Shown: positions 1 through 7,901 of the stretch, piece by piece
Layout: each line of letters opens with the position of its first letter
Position numbering within the stretch: position 1 is the first letter of the stretch
DNA from: Actinomadura cremea
GTDB taxonomy: Bacteria > Actinomycetota > Actinomycetes > Streptosporangiales > Streptosporangiaceae
Assembly (NCBI RefSeq): GCF_014648495.1
Contig: NZ_BMRF01000004.1
Coordinates: forward strand, 518,098-582,097
Length of the DNA: 64,000 nucleotides
Direction: 5' to 3'
Notes under the pieces: model-generated
Databases searched by the model: none
Seen by the model: the letters and a program-made list of their open reading frames with translations, nothing else
Told to the model about the DNA's origin: nothing
Translations under genes and position numbers: made by a program

Positions 1-318
1 TGCTTGCGTTCTCCACGTCCACCCCGGATTCCTCGTCGCGATGCCCAACAGTAGGACGTCGCGGACAAGGTTCGCGTTCGGTTCCGCGCGCCGGAACCGG
101 GACGTCGCCGCCGAATGTGAGGCATGTCATGCCGCATCGCCCGTAACCTGGCGCCCCGCGCCATCTCGGCAGGCCGCGGTTCCGCGGGTCCGTTCCGGCG
201 CGTCCGTTGGCGATCCCGGGACGAGCTGGAATTCGCAGGCAACCGTTGGCGGGGGGCCGACGTCCGAGTCAGGAAATGTCCGGCGGAGGGGGCGATCGGT
301 GAGCACGGGGAGCAGGGG
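1..318. other. left-edge region without a recognised gene
   Basis: No reading frame here resembles a known protein. The open frames that cross it are extensions of, or lie opposite to, the MoxR gene that starts at 319. The sequence should hold the promoter of the MoxR operon, but I could not identify convincing -35/-10 boxes. A 9-base direct repeat (CCGTTGGCG) occurs at 204-212 and 243-251; it may be chance. Confidence 0.5.
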
Positions 319-1302
319 ATGACGGAGAACGGCGGGGTCGACCCGGACGCGCCGGCGGGACGGTTCGCGCAGATGTTCGCCGCGCTGGCGGGGAACATCG
401 AACGGGTCGTGCGCGGCAAGCGGGACCGGGTGGAGCTGGCGCTGACGTGCCTGCTCGCCGAGGGGCACCTGCTCGTCGAGGACGTCCCGGGCGTGGGCAA
501 GACGACGCTCGCGCGGGCGGTCTCGGCGTCGGTCGAGGCGGAGTGGGCGCGGATCCAGTTCACGCCCGACCTGCTGCCCAGCGACATCACCGGGGTCTCG
601 ATCTTCAACCAGGGGAAGAACGCGTTCGAGTTCCACCCGGGGCCGATCTTCGCGAACATCGCGGTCGCGGACGAGATCAACCGGGGGTCGCCGAAGACGC
701 AGTCGGCGCTGCTGGAGGTCATGGAGGAGCGGCGCGTCACGGTGGAGGGGCGCCCGCATCCGGTGCCGCGCCCGTTCATGGTCGTGGCGACGCAGAACCC
801 CGTGGACATGGACGGGACGTACCCGCTGCCGGAGGCGCAGCTCGACCGGTTCCTCATGCGGATCTCGATGGGGTACCCCGACCATCGGGCCGAGGTGGCG
901 ATGCTCGCGGGCGCCCCGACGGGCGCGATGCTCGACCGGCTGCCGGCGGTGATGGGACGGGACGACCTGGCGCGGATGATCGACTTCGCGCGGCGGCTGC
1001 ACGTCGCGCCGCCGCTGCACGACTACGTGGTGCGGGTCGTCTCGGCCACGCGGGGGCATCCGGACCTGCGGCTGGGCGCCAGCCCGCGGGCGAGCATCGC
1101 GCTGCTGGGCGCGGCGCGGGTGCGCGCGGCGGCGGCCGGACGCTCGTACGTGGTGCCCGAGGACGTGAAGGTCCTCGCGGCGCCGGTGGTCGCGCACCGG
1201 CTCGTCGTGACGCCGGAGGCGGAGCTGCGCGGGCGCGGCGCCGCGGACGTCGTGGCGGAGGCGCTGGCGAGCGTGCCGACGCCGCAGGCCGCCGGTGCGT
1301 GA
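319..1302 (+). CDS. MoxR-family AAA+ ATPase
   Basis: A 327-residue MoxR-type AAA+ ATPase. MoxR proteins are thought to act as chaperone-like ATPases that activate or assemble partner proteins, usually the VWA, DUF58 or membrane proteins encoded beside them. The Walker A motif GVGKTT is at about residues 58-63, the Walker B segment ending in DE at about 118-119, and the sensor-1 segment ATQNP at about 157-161. The C-terminal helical lid follows to the end. I chose ATG 319 over the longer in-frame ATG at 124 because the purine-rich GGGGAGCAGGGG lies directly upstream and the extra N-terminus looks non-coding. The DUF58 gene follows after 15 bases, the classical MoxR-DUF58-transglutaminase order. 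Family assignment is firm; the substrate is unknown. Confidence 0.93.
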   Translation: MTENGGVDPDAPAGRFAQMFAALAGNIERVVRGKRDRVELALTCLLAEGHLLVEDVPGVGKTTLARAVSASVEAEWARIQFTPDLLPSDITGVSIFNQGKNAFEFHPGPIFANIAVADEINRGSPKTQSALLEVMEERRVTVEGRPHPVPRPFMVVATQNPVDMDGTYPLPEAQLDRFLMRISMGYPDHRAEVAMLAGAPTGAMLDRLPAVMGRDDLARMIDFARRLHVAPPLHDYVVRVVSATRGHPDLRLGASPRASIALLGAARVRAAAAGRSYVVPEDVKVLAAPVVAHRLVVTPEAELRGRGAADVVAEALASVPTPQAAGA

Positions 1303-1317
1303 CGGGCGGGGTGCGAG

Positions 1318-2448
1318 GTGCTGACGCCGCTGGGGTGGGGCACGGCGGCCGCGTCGGCGGCCCTGTACGCGGCGGGCTGGTGGCTCGGGTACCCCGAGCC
1401 GGCGGCGTTCGCGGTCGCGGGGCTGGTCGCGGTGGCGGCCGCCGCGCTGTGGACGCTGCCGCGGCCGCGGCTGTCGGTGCGGCGGGAGATCGCGCCGGGG
1501 AAGGTCGGGCGCGGTGAACCCGCGACCGGGGTCCTGCACGTGACGAGCGAGGGGCGCGGGGTGCGCGGGCTGAGCGCGCGGGACGCGGCGGGCTCGACGG
1601 AGGTGGCGGTGGACGTCCCGCGCCTGCGGGCGGGCGCGACCCGCACGGTGTCGTACGGGCTGCCGACGGACCGGCGCGGCCGGATCGCGGTGGGCCCGCT
1701 GCGGCTGGTGCGCGCCGACCCGCTGCGGCTGGCGCGGCGCGTCCGCGAGTATGGGGAGCCGGGGACGCTGCTTGTGCGCCCCCGGACGGTCGCGTTGCCG
1801 CCGCTGCCGTCGGGCCGCGCGCACCATCTGGAGGGGCCGACGAGCGACCGGTCCCCGGCGGGGACGGCGACGTTCCACGCGCTGCGCGAGTACGTGATCG
1901 GGGACGAGCTGCGGCACGTGCACTGGAAGTCGTCGGCGCGGACGGGGACGCTGATGGTGCGGCAGCTCGTGGACGCGAGCCTGCCGACGACCACGGTGCT
2001 GCTGGAGGCGCGGCCGGGGCGCTGGCCCGAGCCGGACGACTTCGAGCTGGCGGTGGACGCGGCGGCGAGCGTCGCGACGGGCGCCGCGGCGGCGGGCTTC
2101 CCGGTGAAGGTGCTGACGGGGAACGGGCCGGTCGCCGAGACGCGGGGCGGGCCGGGCGACGTGGAGGAGATCCTGGACCGGCTCACGGGCGTCGCCGTGC
2201 GGGAGTGCCCGCAGTCGACGATGGACGTGGTGCGCCGTGTGCGCGCGGGCGGTTCGCTGATCGTCGTCACTCCGGGCGACGCCGAACTGGGCCGGATCGC
2301 CGCGGTGCGGAGCCGCTTCGACCGGGTGGTGGTGCTGCGCGTGCGCCCGGACGGTCCCGCGCCCGCGCCGCCGGGCGTCCGGGTGGCCGACGTCGCCGAA
2401 CTGGACGACCTCCCCGACACCTGGCGCCGGCTGGGAGCCGTCCGATGA
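1318..2448 (+). CDS. DUF58 domain membrane protein
   Basis: A 376-residue DUF58 protein. Two hydrophobic helices occupy roughly residues 7-50. A beta-rich segment follows, then the DUF58 core with the signature REYVIGDELRHVHWKSSART near residues 180-200. The C-terminal part has the look of a von Willebrand factor A-like fold. Such proteins are the usual partners of MoxR ATPases. The GTG start at 1318 is preceded by a GGGG-rich stretch. Its stop overlaps the next start as ATGA (2445-2448), so translation of the two is probably coupled. The role is inferred from context: envelope or cell-surface maturation together with the MoxR and transglutaminase-fold neighbours. Confidence 0.9.
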   Translation: MLTPLGWGTAAASAALYAAGWWLGYPEPAAFAVAGLVAVAAAALWTLPRPRLSVRREIAPGKVGRGEPATGVLHVTSEGRGVRGLSARDAAGSTEVAVDVPRLRAGATRTVSYGLPTDRRGRIAVGPLRLVRADPLRLARRVREYGEPGTLLVRPRTVALPPLPSGRAHHLEGPTSDRSPAGTATFHALREYVIGDELRHVHWKSSARTGTLMVRQLVDASLPTTTVLLEARPGRWPEPDDFELAVDAAASVATGAAAAGFPVKVLTGNGPVAETRGGPGDVEEILDRLTGVAVRECPQSTMDVVRRVRAGGSLIVVTPGDAELGRIAAVRSRFDRVVVLRVRPDGPAPAPPGVRVADVAELDDLPDTWRRLGAVR

Positions 2449-4673
2449 CCGGGCGGGACGGCAGGGCACGGCCCACCGCGGCGCGACCGCCGGCCGGCGG
2501 GATGCGGCCGGTCGCCCGGTACGCGTCGCTCGCCGTCACGGCCGCCCTGGCGGCGGTCGCCGGTCTGGCGTTCAACCGGGTGTTCGGGTACGGGCCGGTG
2601 GTCCCGGTGGCCGCCGTCGCGGCGGTCGTCCCGACGCTGCTCAGCGGCCTGCTGTCCGGTCCCCGCCGGGCGGGACGTCCGTGGCCGCTGTGGCCGTCGC
2701 TGGTCCTGACGCTGGTCGCCTGGGCCGGGACGGTCGCGCTCACCGTGCTGCGGCCCGCGCTGAGCGCGGGCACGCTTCCGGGGACGCTGCGGGACGGCGT
2801 GCTGAACGGCTGGAAGGAGATCCTGACGACGCTGCTGCCCGCCCCGGCCGAGCCGCGCCTGCTGGTGCTGGTCAACGTGCTGGTGTGGCTGGCGGCGTTC
2901 GGGTCCGCCGAGCTGGCCCTGCGGACGCCGCGGCGGGCGCTGCCGTGCGTCCCGGCCCTGGCGGTGTGGACGGCCGCGCTGCTGCTCGGCGTGGACGGCC
3001 CGGGGACGAACGTGCCGCTCGCCGCCGGGACCGTCGTGCTGATCGCGGTGCTGGTCCTCGTCCGCTCCGACGATCCCGGCGCGGGCCCGGCCTGGCGTCC
3101 GCTCGCGCTCGGGGTGCCGTGCGCCGCCGTCCTCGGCGTCCTCGCGTACCTGGTCGCGCCCGTCGTGCCGGTCAGCGCCGACCCGTACGACCCGCGCGAG
3201 CAGGTGCAGGCCCCGCCGCCGCAGCAGCGCGACGGCGTCAGCCCGCTCGACCGCGTCGGCGGGTGGCTGCTGCGGCCCGACCAGGTCCTGTTCACGGTGG
3301 AGTCCGAGCGGACGGAGGTCGAGCGGCTCGCCGTCCTCGAGGCGTTCAACGGGGTCACGTGGTCGTCGACGGCGCGGTTCGTCCCGACGGGCGGCCGCGT
3401 TCCGGAGGGGCCGGAGCGGGACCGCGCGCACACGACCACGCAGCGGATCACCGTCCGGGACCTGCCCGGCGTGTGGGTCCCCGCGCCCGACCGGCCCCGC
3501 CGCGTCGAGGGGCTGCCCGTCGTCGCCGACCCCGCCGCCGGGACGCTCGCCGCCGCGCGGCCGCTGCGGTCCGGGCAGGCGTACACGGTCACGGCGGTCG
3601 TCCCGGAGTGGACGGCGGAGGACCTCGAGGACGCGGCCGTCGCCCGCGACGCCGAGGCCCGCGCCGCGCTGGAACTGCCGTGGGGGCCGGGCGCCGCGGA
3701 GGCGCCCGTGCAGCTCGCCGAGTTCGAGAGGTTCGCCGAGGCGGCGACGCAGGGCGCGACGACGCCCTTCCAGAAGGCGGCGATGCTCTCCGCGTACCTC
3801 AAGCGGTACGCGAAGTACGACGTGACGGCCGCGCCCGGACACGGCTATCGGCAGATCGACTACTTCCTCGCCGAGGGGCGGCGCGGGACGCCCGAGCACT
3901 TCGCCGCCGCCTACGCGCTGCTCGCCCGGTCGGCCGGGCTGCCGTGCCGGCTCGTCGTCGGGTTCTCCGGCGGGGAGCGCGCGGGCGGCACCGTGCAGGT
4001 GCGGGCGGGCGACGTGATGGTGTGGCCCGAGGTCAAGTTCGAGGAACTCGGCTGGGTGCGCTTCAACCCGCTGCCCGACAACGCGCGCCGCTCCGACGAC
4101 GGCGACGCGGTCGCGGCGGGGGAGACGGCCGAGGAGCTGGAGCAGGCTCAGAAGAACGCCGCCTCCCGGCAGCAGGGTCCGGGGCCGGACGAGAAGCCCG
4201 CGAAGCAGCGGGGGAAGCCCGTCGCGGGGGACGAACCCGCGCCGTGGTGGGTGTTCGCGTCGACCGGCGGGGCCGCGCTCGTCCTCGCGTACGTCGTCGC
4301 CGTCCTCCTGGCGCCCGCGCTCCGCACCCGCCGCAGGCGGGCGGGCCCGCCCGCCGAGCGCATCGCGGGCGCGTGGCGGCAGGTCCTCGACCATCTCGCC
4401 GACGTGGGGCTCGGCGCCTCCCGCACCCTCACCGCGCAGGAGGTCGCGCGGTTCGGCGCGGACGGCGTCGGCGCGCAGGCCCACGGGGAGCTGGGCCCGC
4501 TCGCCGAACTCGTCGACCGCGCCCGCTTCGCGCCGGATCCGCCCGACGCGGCCGCCGCCGACCGCGCCTGGCGGCACACCGACGCCGTCGGCCGGCTGGT
4601 CGCCGCGAAGGCCGGGCGGCTGCGCCGCCTCCGCCGCCGCCTGCACCCCCGCTCCCTCGTCGGCCGCGATTAG
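2445..4673 (+). CDS. transglutaminase-fold membrane protein (TgpA-like), catalytic triad absent
   Basis: A 742-residue protein: about six N-terminal membrane helices, a large extracytoplasmic transglutaminase-like domain (about residues 300-560), a further membrane helix near 605-625 and a C-terminal cytoplasmic helical region (DUF4129-like position). TgpA-type proteins are membrane transglutaminase/protease-fold enzymes found next to MoxR and DUF58 genes. In the core, the segment that normally reads GxCExFA is GTPEHFA, with Pro483 at the Cys position. The segment that normally carries the His (HAWxEV) reads MVWPEV, with Met525 there. The Asp of the FDPT segment is Asn541. All three catalytic positions are therefore replaced, so it is probably a scaffold or binding protein rather than an enzyme. 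The start at 2445 overlaps the DUF58 stop by four bases. Confidence 0.88.
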   Translation: MTGRDGRARPTAARPPAGGMRPVARYASLAVTAALAAVAGLAFNRVFGYGPVVPVAAVAAVVPTLLSGLLSGPRRAGRPWPLWPSLVLTLVAWAGTVALTVLRPALSAGTLPGTLRDGVLNGWKEILTTLLPAPAEPRLLVLVNVLVWLAAFGSAELALRTPRRALPCVPALAVWTAALLLGVDGPGTNVPLAAGTVVLIAVLVLVRSDDPGAGPAWRPLALGVPCAAVLGVLAYLVAPVVPVSADPYDPREQVQAPPPQQRDGVSPLDRVGGWLLRPDQVLFTVESERTEVERLAVLEAFNGVTWSSTARFVPTGGRVPEGPERDRAHTTTQRITVRDLPGVWVPAPDRPRRVEGLPVVADPAAGTLAAARPLRSGQAYTVTAVVPEWTAEDLEDAAVARDAEARAALELPWGPGAAEAPVQLAEFERFAEAATQGATTPFQKAAMLSAYLKRYAKYDVTAAPGHGYRQIDYFLAEGRRGTPEHFAAAYALLARSAGLPCRLVVGFSGGERAGGTVQVRAGDVMVWPEVKFEELGWVRFNPLPDNARRSDDGDAVAAGETAEELEQAQKNAASRQQGPGPDEKPAKQRGKPVAGDEPAPWWVFASTGGAALVLAYVVAVLLAPALRTRRRRAGPPAERIAGAWRQVLDHLADVGLGASRTLTAQEVARFGADGVGAQAHGELGPLAELVDRARFAPDPPDAAAADRAWRHTDAVGRLVAAKAGRLRRLRRRLHPRSLVGRD

Positions 4674-4723
4674 GGTGGTCGGGTGCGCACACCGACGATG
4701 CCGGGCGGCCCCGGCGAGCGCCC

Positions 4724-5668
4724 ATGACGGCCCGTCCCGTCCGGATCCCCGGGCCGGACGACCTGGACCGCGCGTGGCGGGCCGTGTCGCGGCGGCTCGC
4801 GCCCGCGCCCCTGGTGCCGTCGGGTCTCGCGCCGGACGCGCTGCTGAAGCTCGAGACGTTCCAGCCGACCGGCGCGTTCAAGGTGCGCGGCGCGATCGCG
4901 GCCCTGGACGCCCTGCCCGCCGGGGAGCCCGCGGTCACGGCGAGCGCGGGCAACCACGGCCTCGGCATGGGGTTCGCGGCGGCCGAGACCGGCGCGGACG
5001 TCACCGTCGTCGTGTCCACGCGCGCGTCGCGGGCGAAGGTCGACCGGATCGCCGGGTTCCCGGTGCGGCTCGTCCAGCACGGGACGACCTACGACGAGGC
5101 CGAGGCGCACGCGCTGACGCTGCCCGGCCGGTACGTCTCGCCGTACAACGACCCGGCGGTCATCGCGGGGCAGGGGACGATCGGGCGGGAGCTCGACGCG
5201 CAGACCGGCGGCCCGCTGACGGTGATCGCCCCGGTGGGCGGCGGCGGGCTCGCGGCCGGACTGTGCCTGTGGGCGCGCGGACGCGGCGACGTGCGGATCG
5301 TCGGCGTGGAGTCGGCGGTGTCGCGGGGCGTGTCGGCGTCGGTCGAGGCCGGACGCGTCGTCGAGGTACCGGTCGGGGACACGTTCGCCGACGGGCTGCC
5401 GGGCAACCTCGAGGCGGGCTGCGTCACGCCCGACCTGGTCCGCGGCGTCGCGGACCTGACGTCCGTCACCGACGAGGAGATCCGCGCGGCGCTGCGATGG
5501 CTGCTGCGCGAGCACGGGCTCGTCGCCGAGGGCGCGGGCGCCGCCGGAGTCGCCGCCGTCCTCGCGGGCCGGGTCGAGATCACCGGGCGTCCGGTCGTCG
5601 TGGTCTCCGGACGCAACATCACGATCCCGACGTACACGGCCGCCCTCGGCACGGGAAACGGCGACTAA
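4724..5668 (+). CDS. PLP-dependent threonine/serine dehydratase-like enzyme
   Basis: A 314-residue fold-type II PLP enzyme. The PLP lysine lies in the segment GAFKVRGA (Lys53). The substrate-loop segment SAGNHG is near residue 73, and the phosphate-binding glycine loop GGGGLAAG is near residue 180. The likely reaction is deamination of threonine or serine to a 2-oxo acid; a serine racemase-type activity is also possible. It lacks the C-terminal ACT regulatory domain of biosynthetic IlvA, so it is of the catabolic type. It starts 50 bases after the transglutaminase-fold gene and sits between that gene and the Fn3 gene. It has no obvious connection to either, so it looks like an insertion into the envelope module. 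Confidence 0.85.
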   Translation: MTARPVRIPGPDDLDRAWRAVSRRLAPAPLVPSGLAPDALLKLETFQPTGAFKVRGAIAALDALPAGEPAVTASAGNHGLGMGFAAAETGADVTVVVSTRASRAKVDRIAGFPVRLVQHGTTYDEAEAHALTLPGRYVSPYNDPAVIAGQGTIGRELDAQTGGPLTVIAPVGGGGLAAGLCLWARGRGDVRIVGVESAVSRGVSASVEAGRVVEVPVGDTFADGLPGNLEAGCVTPDLVRGVADLTSVTDEEIRAALRWLLREHGLVAEGAGAAGVAAVLAGRVEITGRPVVVVSGRNITIPTYTAALGTGNGD

Positions 5669-5757
5669 ACCCGTCATCTCCGACCGGATCCGGCCATCTC
5701 CCCTGCATCCTGGCGAAACTCACTACGGTGTCCCGTAATCGGGGAAGGTGATCACGG

Positions 5758-7869
5758 GTGGGTGCAGGCGCCGTCTTCTTCACGCGCGACCGGTTGACCG
5801 GACAGATCGCCGTCGGCCTCGTCGGCGCGGTCGTGGTCGCCGCCGTCGTCTACGGGGTGGGCGTGGCGAGCGCCAAGTACGAACTCGCCGACGTCGGCGC
5901 CTGGCTGTCCGCGCGGACGAAGGGACTGGTCGTCCACGTCAACGGCCCGGCGGGCAAGGTCGACGGCAAGGCTCCGCTGCCTGCTCGGACCCGCGGCAAG
6001 CGGGTCAAGGTGGTCCAGGACGGGACGACGATCCTCATCGTCGACCAGGAGACCGGCGTCGTCAGCCGCCTCGACCCGTCCCAGATGAAGATCGTCGGCA
6101 GCGGCTCGCTCGGCCCCGGCATCCAGGTCCTCGCGCAGGGAGGCCGCGCCTACACGGTCGACTCGGTGAACGGCGGCGTGCAGCAGCTCGACGCGATCAC
6201 CCTCCAGCCCGCCGGCCGGCCCGCCCGGCTCGACCCCGTCCTCGGGCAGGCGGGCATCTCGGCCCGCGGCGAGCTGTGGGTGCCGGTGGCCGCGAACGGG
6301 CAGGTCGCCGGGTACGTGGACGGACGCCTGCGCGAACCCGTCGACGTCGGCGAGCCCGGCCACGACCTGGCCCTCACGATCGCGGGCGGCGCGCCCGTCG
6401 TCGTCGACTCGACCGCCGCGTCCGCGACCGTCGTCGAGCCGTCCGGGAAGCGGCTGACGATCTCGCTGCCCTCCAGCGTCCGGAAGGCCGGCCGCGGCGG
6501 GGTGCTCGCCCCCGCGGTCGCCGACGGCCGGACCGTCCCGATGCTGGTGCCCGGCACCGGGTCGCTGGTGACCCTCGACACCGACACCGGCCGCTTCTCC
6601 AGCACGCGCCTGCAGATGCCCCGGCACCGGTACCGGGCGCCGCAGATCCTCGGGACGAAGGTCTACATCCCGGACGAGACGGCCGGAGCGCTGATCGTCT
6701 ACGACTCGGCGGCCGGACGGTTCGAGAAGCCGATCACGGTCGGCCGGCCGAAGTCGCCCCTCGAGGTGTTCGTCAAGGACGGCCTGCTGTGGGCGAACGA
6801 CCCCGACGGCCCCGGCGCCGTCGTCATCGACCGGCAGGGCCAGGCCAAGGCGGTCGACAAGTACACCGAGAAGGTGGCGGGCGGCCCGCGCCGCAACCAG
6901 ATCCCGACGCCCGGCGCCGGGGGAGCGCCCCCGGTCCCCGGCGCCCCCACGCGGCGCGAGCAGGACCCGGCGCGGCCGGGAGGCGGGGGCGCCCCGCGGG
7001 TGCCGGGTGCGCCCACCGCCCCGTCCAACGTCACGGTCACGCCGGGCGCCGGGACGATGCAGATCTCGTTCCAGCCCTCGCAGGGCGAACGCATCACCGG
7101 ATACGCGCTCAAGGACGTCCCGGCCGGGCTGACCGCCGCCCCGGCCGCCATCGCGGCGAACGCGCCGCAGCGCACGTTCACGGTGACCGGCGGCGACTGC
7201 GGCCAGGAGTACCGTTTCCGCGTCGCCGTCCAGTACACCGACGCCCAGGGCCGGGCCCGGGAACTGCTCTCGGCGGCCAGCGACCCCGTGCGCCCGTGCG
7301 TGACACCGGGCGCGCCGACGAACGTCGCGGCGGAGGCCGCCGGATCCGGCGCCGCCGTCTCGTGGGCTGCCCCGGCCGGGGGAGGCGCCTCGCAGTACAA
7401 GGTCGAGTGGGACGGCCCCGTGACGGGCTCCAAGGTGGTCACCGGAACCTCCACCACCCTCACCGACGTGTGGACGAACGGCACCTACACGTTCACGGTC
7501 ACGGCCATGAACGCCGCCGCGGCCGGAACGGGCACGACGGCCACCGCCCAGTTGGAGGGCCCGGACAGCGCCCACAAGGTCATCCTCAACGGCGACGGTT
7601 CCACCGCCTACATCAGGTCGACGCCGACCGGGAAGAACGCTCCTCTGGTCGCCGAGATGTTCGACAACAACGGCGACGGCCTCACCGTGCATTGCCAGGT
7701 GAAGGGCACCCACATCGACCACTCGAACACCCAATACTCCGGTACCACCTACGCGAAGATCACGTGGAAAGGTAATACCGGTTACATCATGAACTTCCTG
7801 ATCGACACCTATACCTCGGGCAACTGGGACGTTCTCGCGGGGCCGCCGATCTGGGAGTGCGCGGGCTAA
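5758..7869 (+). CDS. membrane-anchored fibronectin type III protein with beta-propeller-like and SH3-like parts
   Basis: A 703-residue surface protein. A single membrane helix (about residues 18-40) acts as an uncleaved signal anchor. A repetitive region (about 60-390) has short strands and alternating Gly/Asp turns, like an NHL or PQQ-type beta-propeller. A Pro-rich linker leads to two fibronectin type III domains (about 421-515 and 516-600). The last 100 residues resemble a bacterial SH3-type fold, and codon use there is visibly less GC-rich than in the rest of the gene. GTG 5758 is the start because GGAAGG lies nine bases upstream. Fn3 proteins of this layout are commonly encoded with MoxR, DUF58, transglutaminase-fold and kinase genes in actinobacteria, so it is probably an extracytoplasmic part of that system. 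Confidence 0.8.
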   Translation: MGAGAVFFTRDRLTGQIAVGLVGAVVVAAVVYGVGVASAKYELADVGAWLSARTKGLVVHVNGPAGKVDGKAPLPARTRGKRVKVVQDGTTILIVDQETGVVSRLDPSQMKIVGSGSLGPGIQVLAQGGRAYTVDSVNGGVQQLDAITLQPAGRPARLDPVLGQAGISARGELWVPVAANGQVAGYVDGRLREPVDVGEPGHDLALTIAGGAPVVVDSTAASATVVEPSGKRLTISLPSSVRKAGRGGVLAPAVADGRTVPMLVPGTGSLVTLDTDTGRFSSTRLQMPRHRYRAPQILGTKVYIPDETAGALIVYDSAAGRFEKPITVGRPKSPLEVFVKDGLLWANDPDGPGAVVIDRQGQAKAVDKYTEKVAGGPRRNQIPTPGAGGAPPVPGAPTRREQDPARPGGGGAPRVPGAPTAPSNVTVTPGAGTMQISFQPSQGERITGYALKDVPAGLTAAPAAIAANAPQRTFTVTGGDCGQEYRFRVAVQYTDAQGRARELLSAASDPVRPCVTPGAPTNVAAEAAGSGAAVSWAAPAGGGASQYKVEWDGPVTGSKVVTGTSTTLTDVWTNGTYTFTVTAMNAAAAGTGTTATAQLEGPDSAHKVILNGDGSTAYIRSTPTGKNAPLVAEMFDNNGDGLTVHCQVKGTHIDHSNTQYSGTTYAKITWKGNTGYIMNFLIDTYTSGNWDVLAGPPIWECAG

Positions 7870-7901
7870 CGGCCTTCCGCACGTCGTGACCGGGTCAGGA
7901 C

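Noticed and set aside
127-2469. Very long minus-strand open frame opposite the MoxR and DUF58 genes
   Set aside because: Low-complexity Arg/Pro/His-rich translation with no domain; it is the shadow of strong GC bias in the true plus-strand genes.
1023-4646. 1207-codon minus-strand open frame
   Set aside because: Opposite real genes with clear motifs; its composition is typical of antisense frames in high-GC DNA.
4429-5019. Minus-strand ORF with poly-Gly run near the dehydratase
   Set aside because: Antisense shadow of the transglutaminase-fold and dehydratase genes; the glycine run comes from a repetitive CCGCC stretch.
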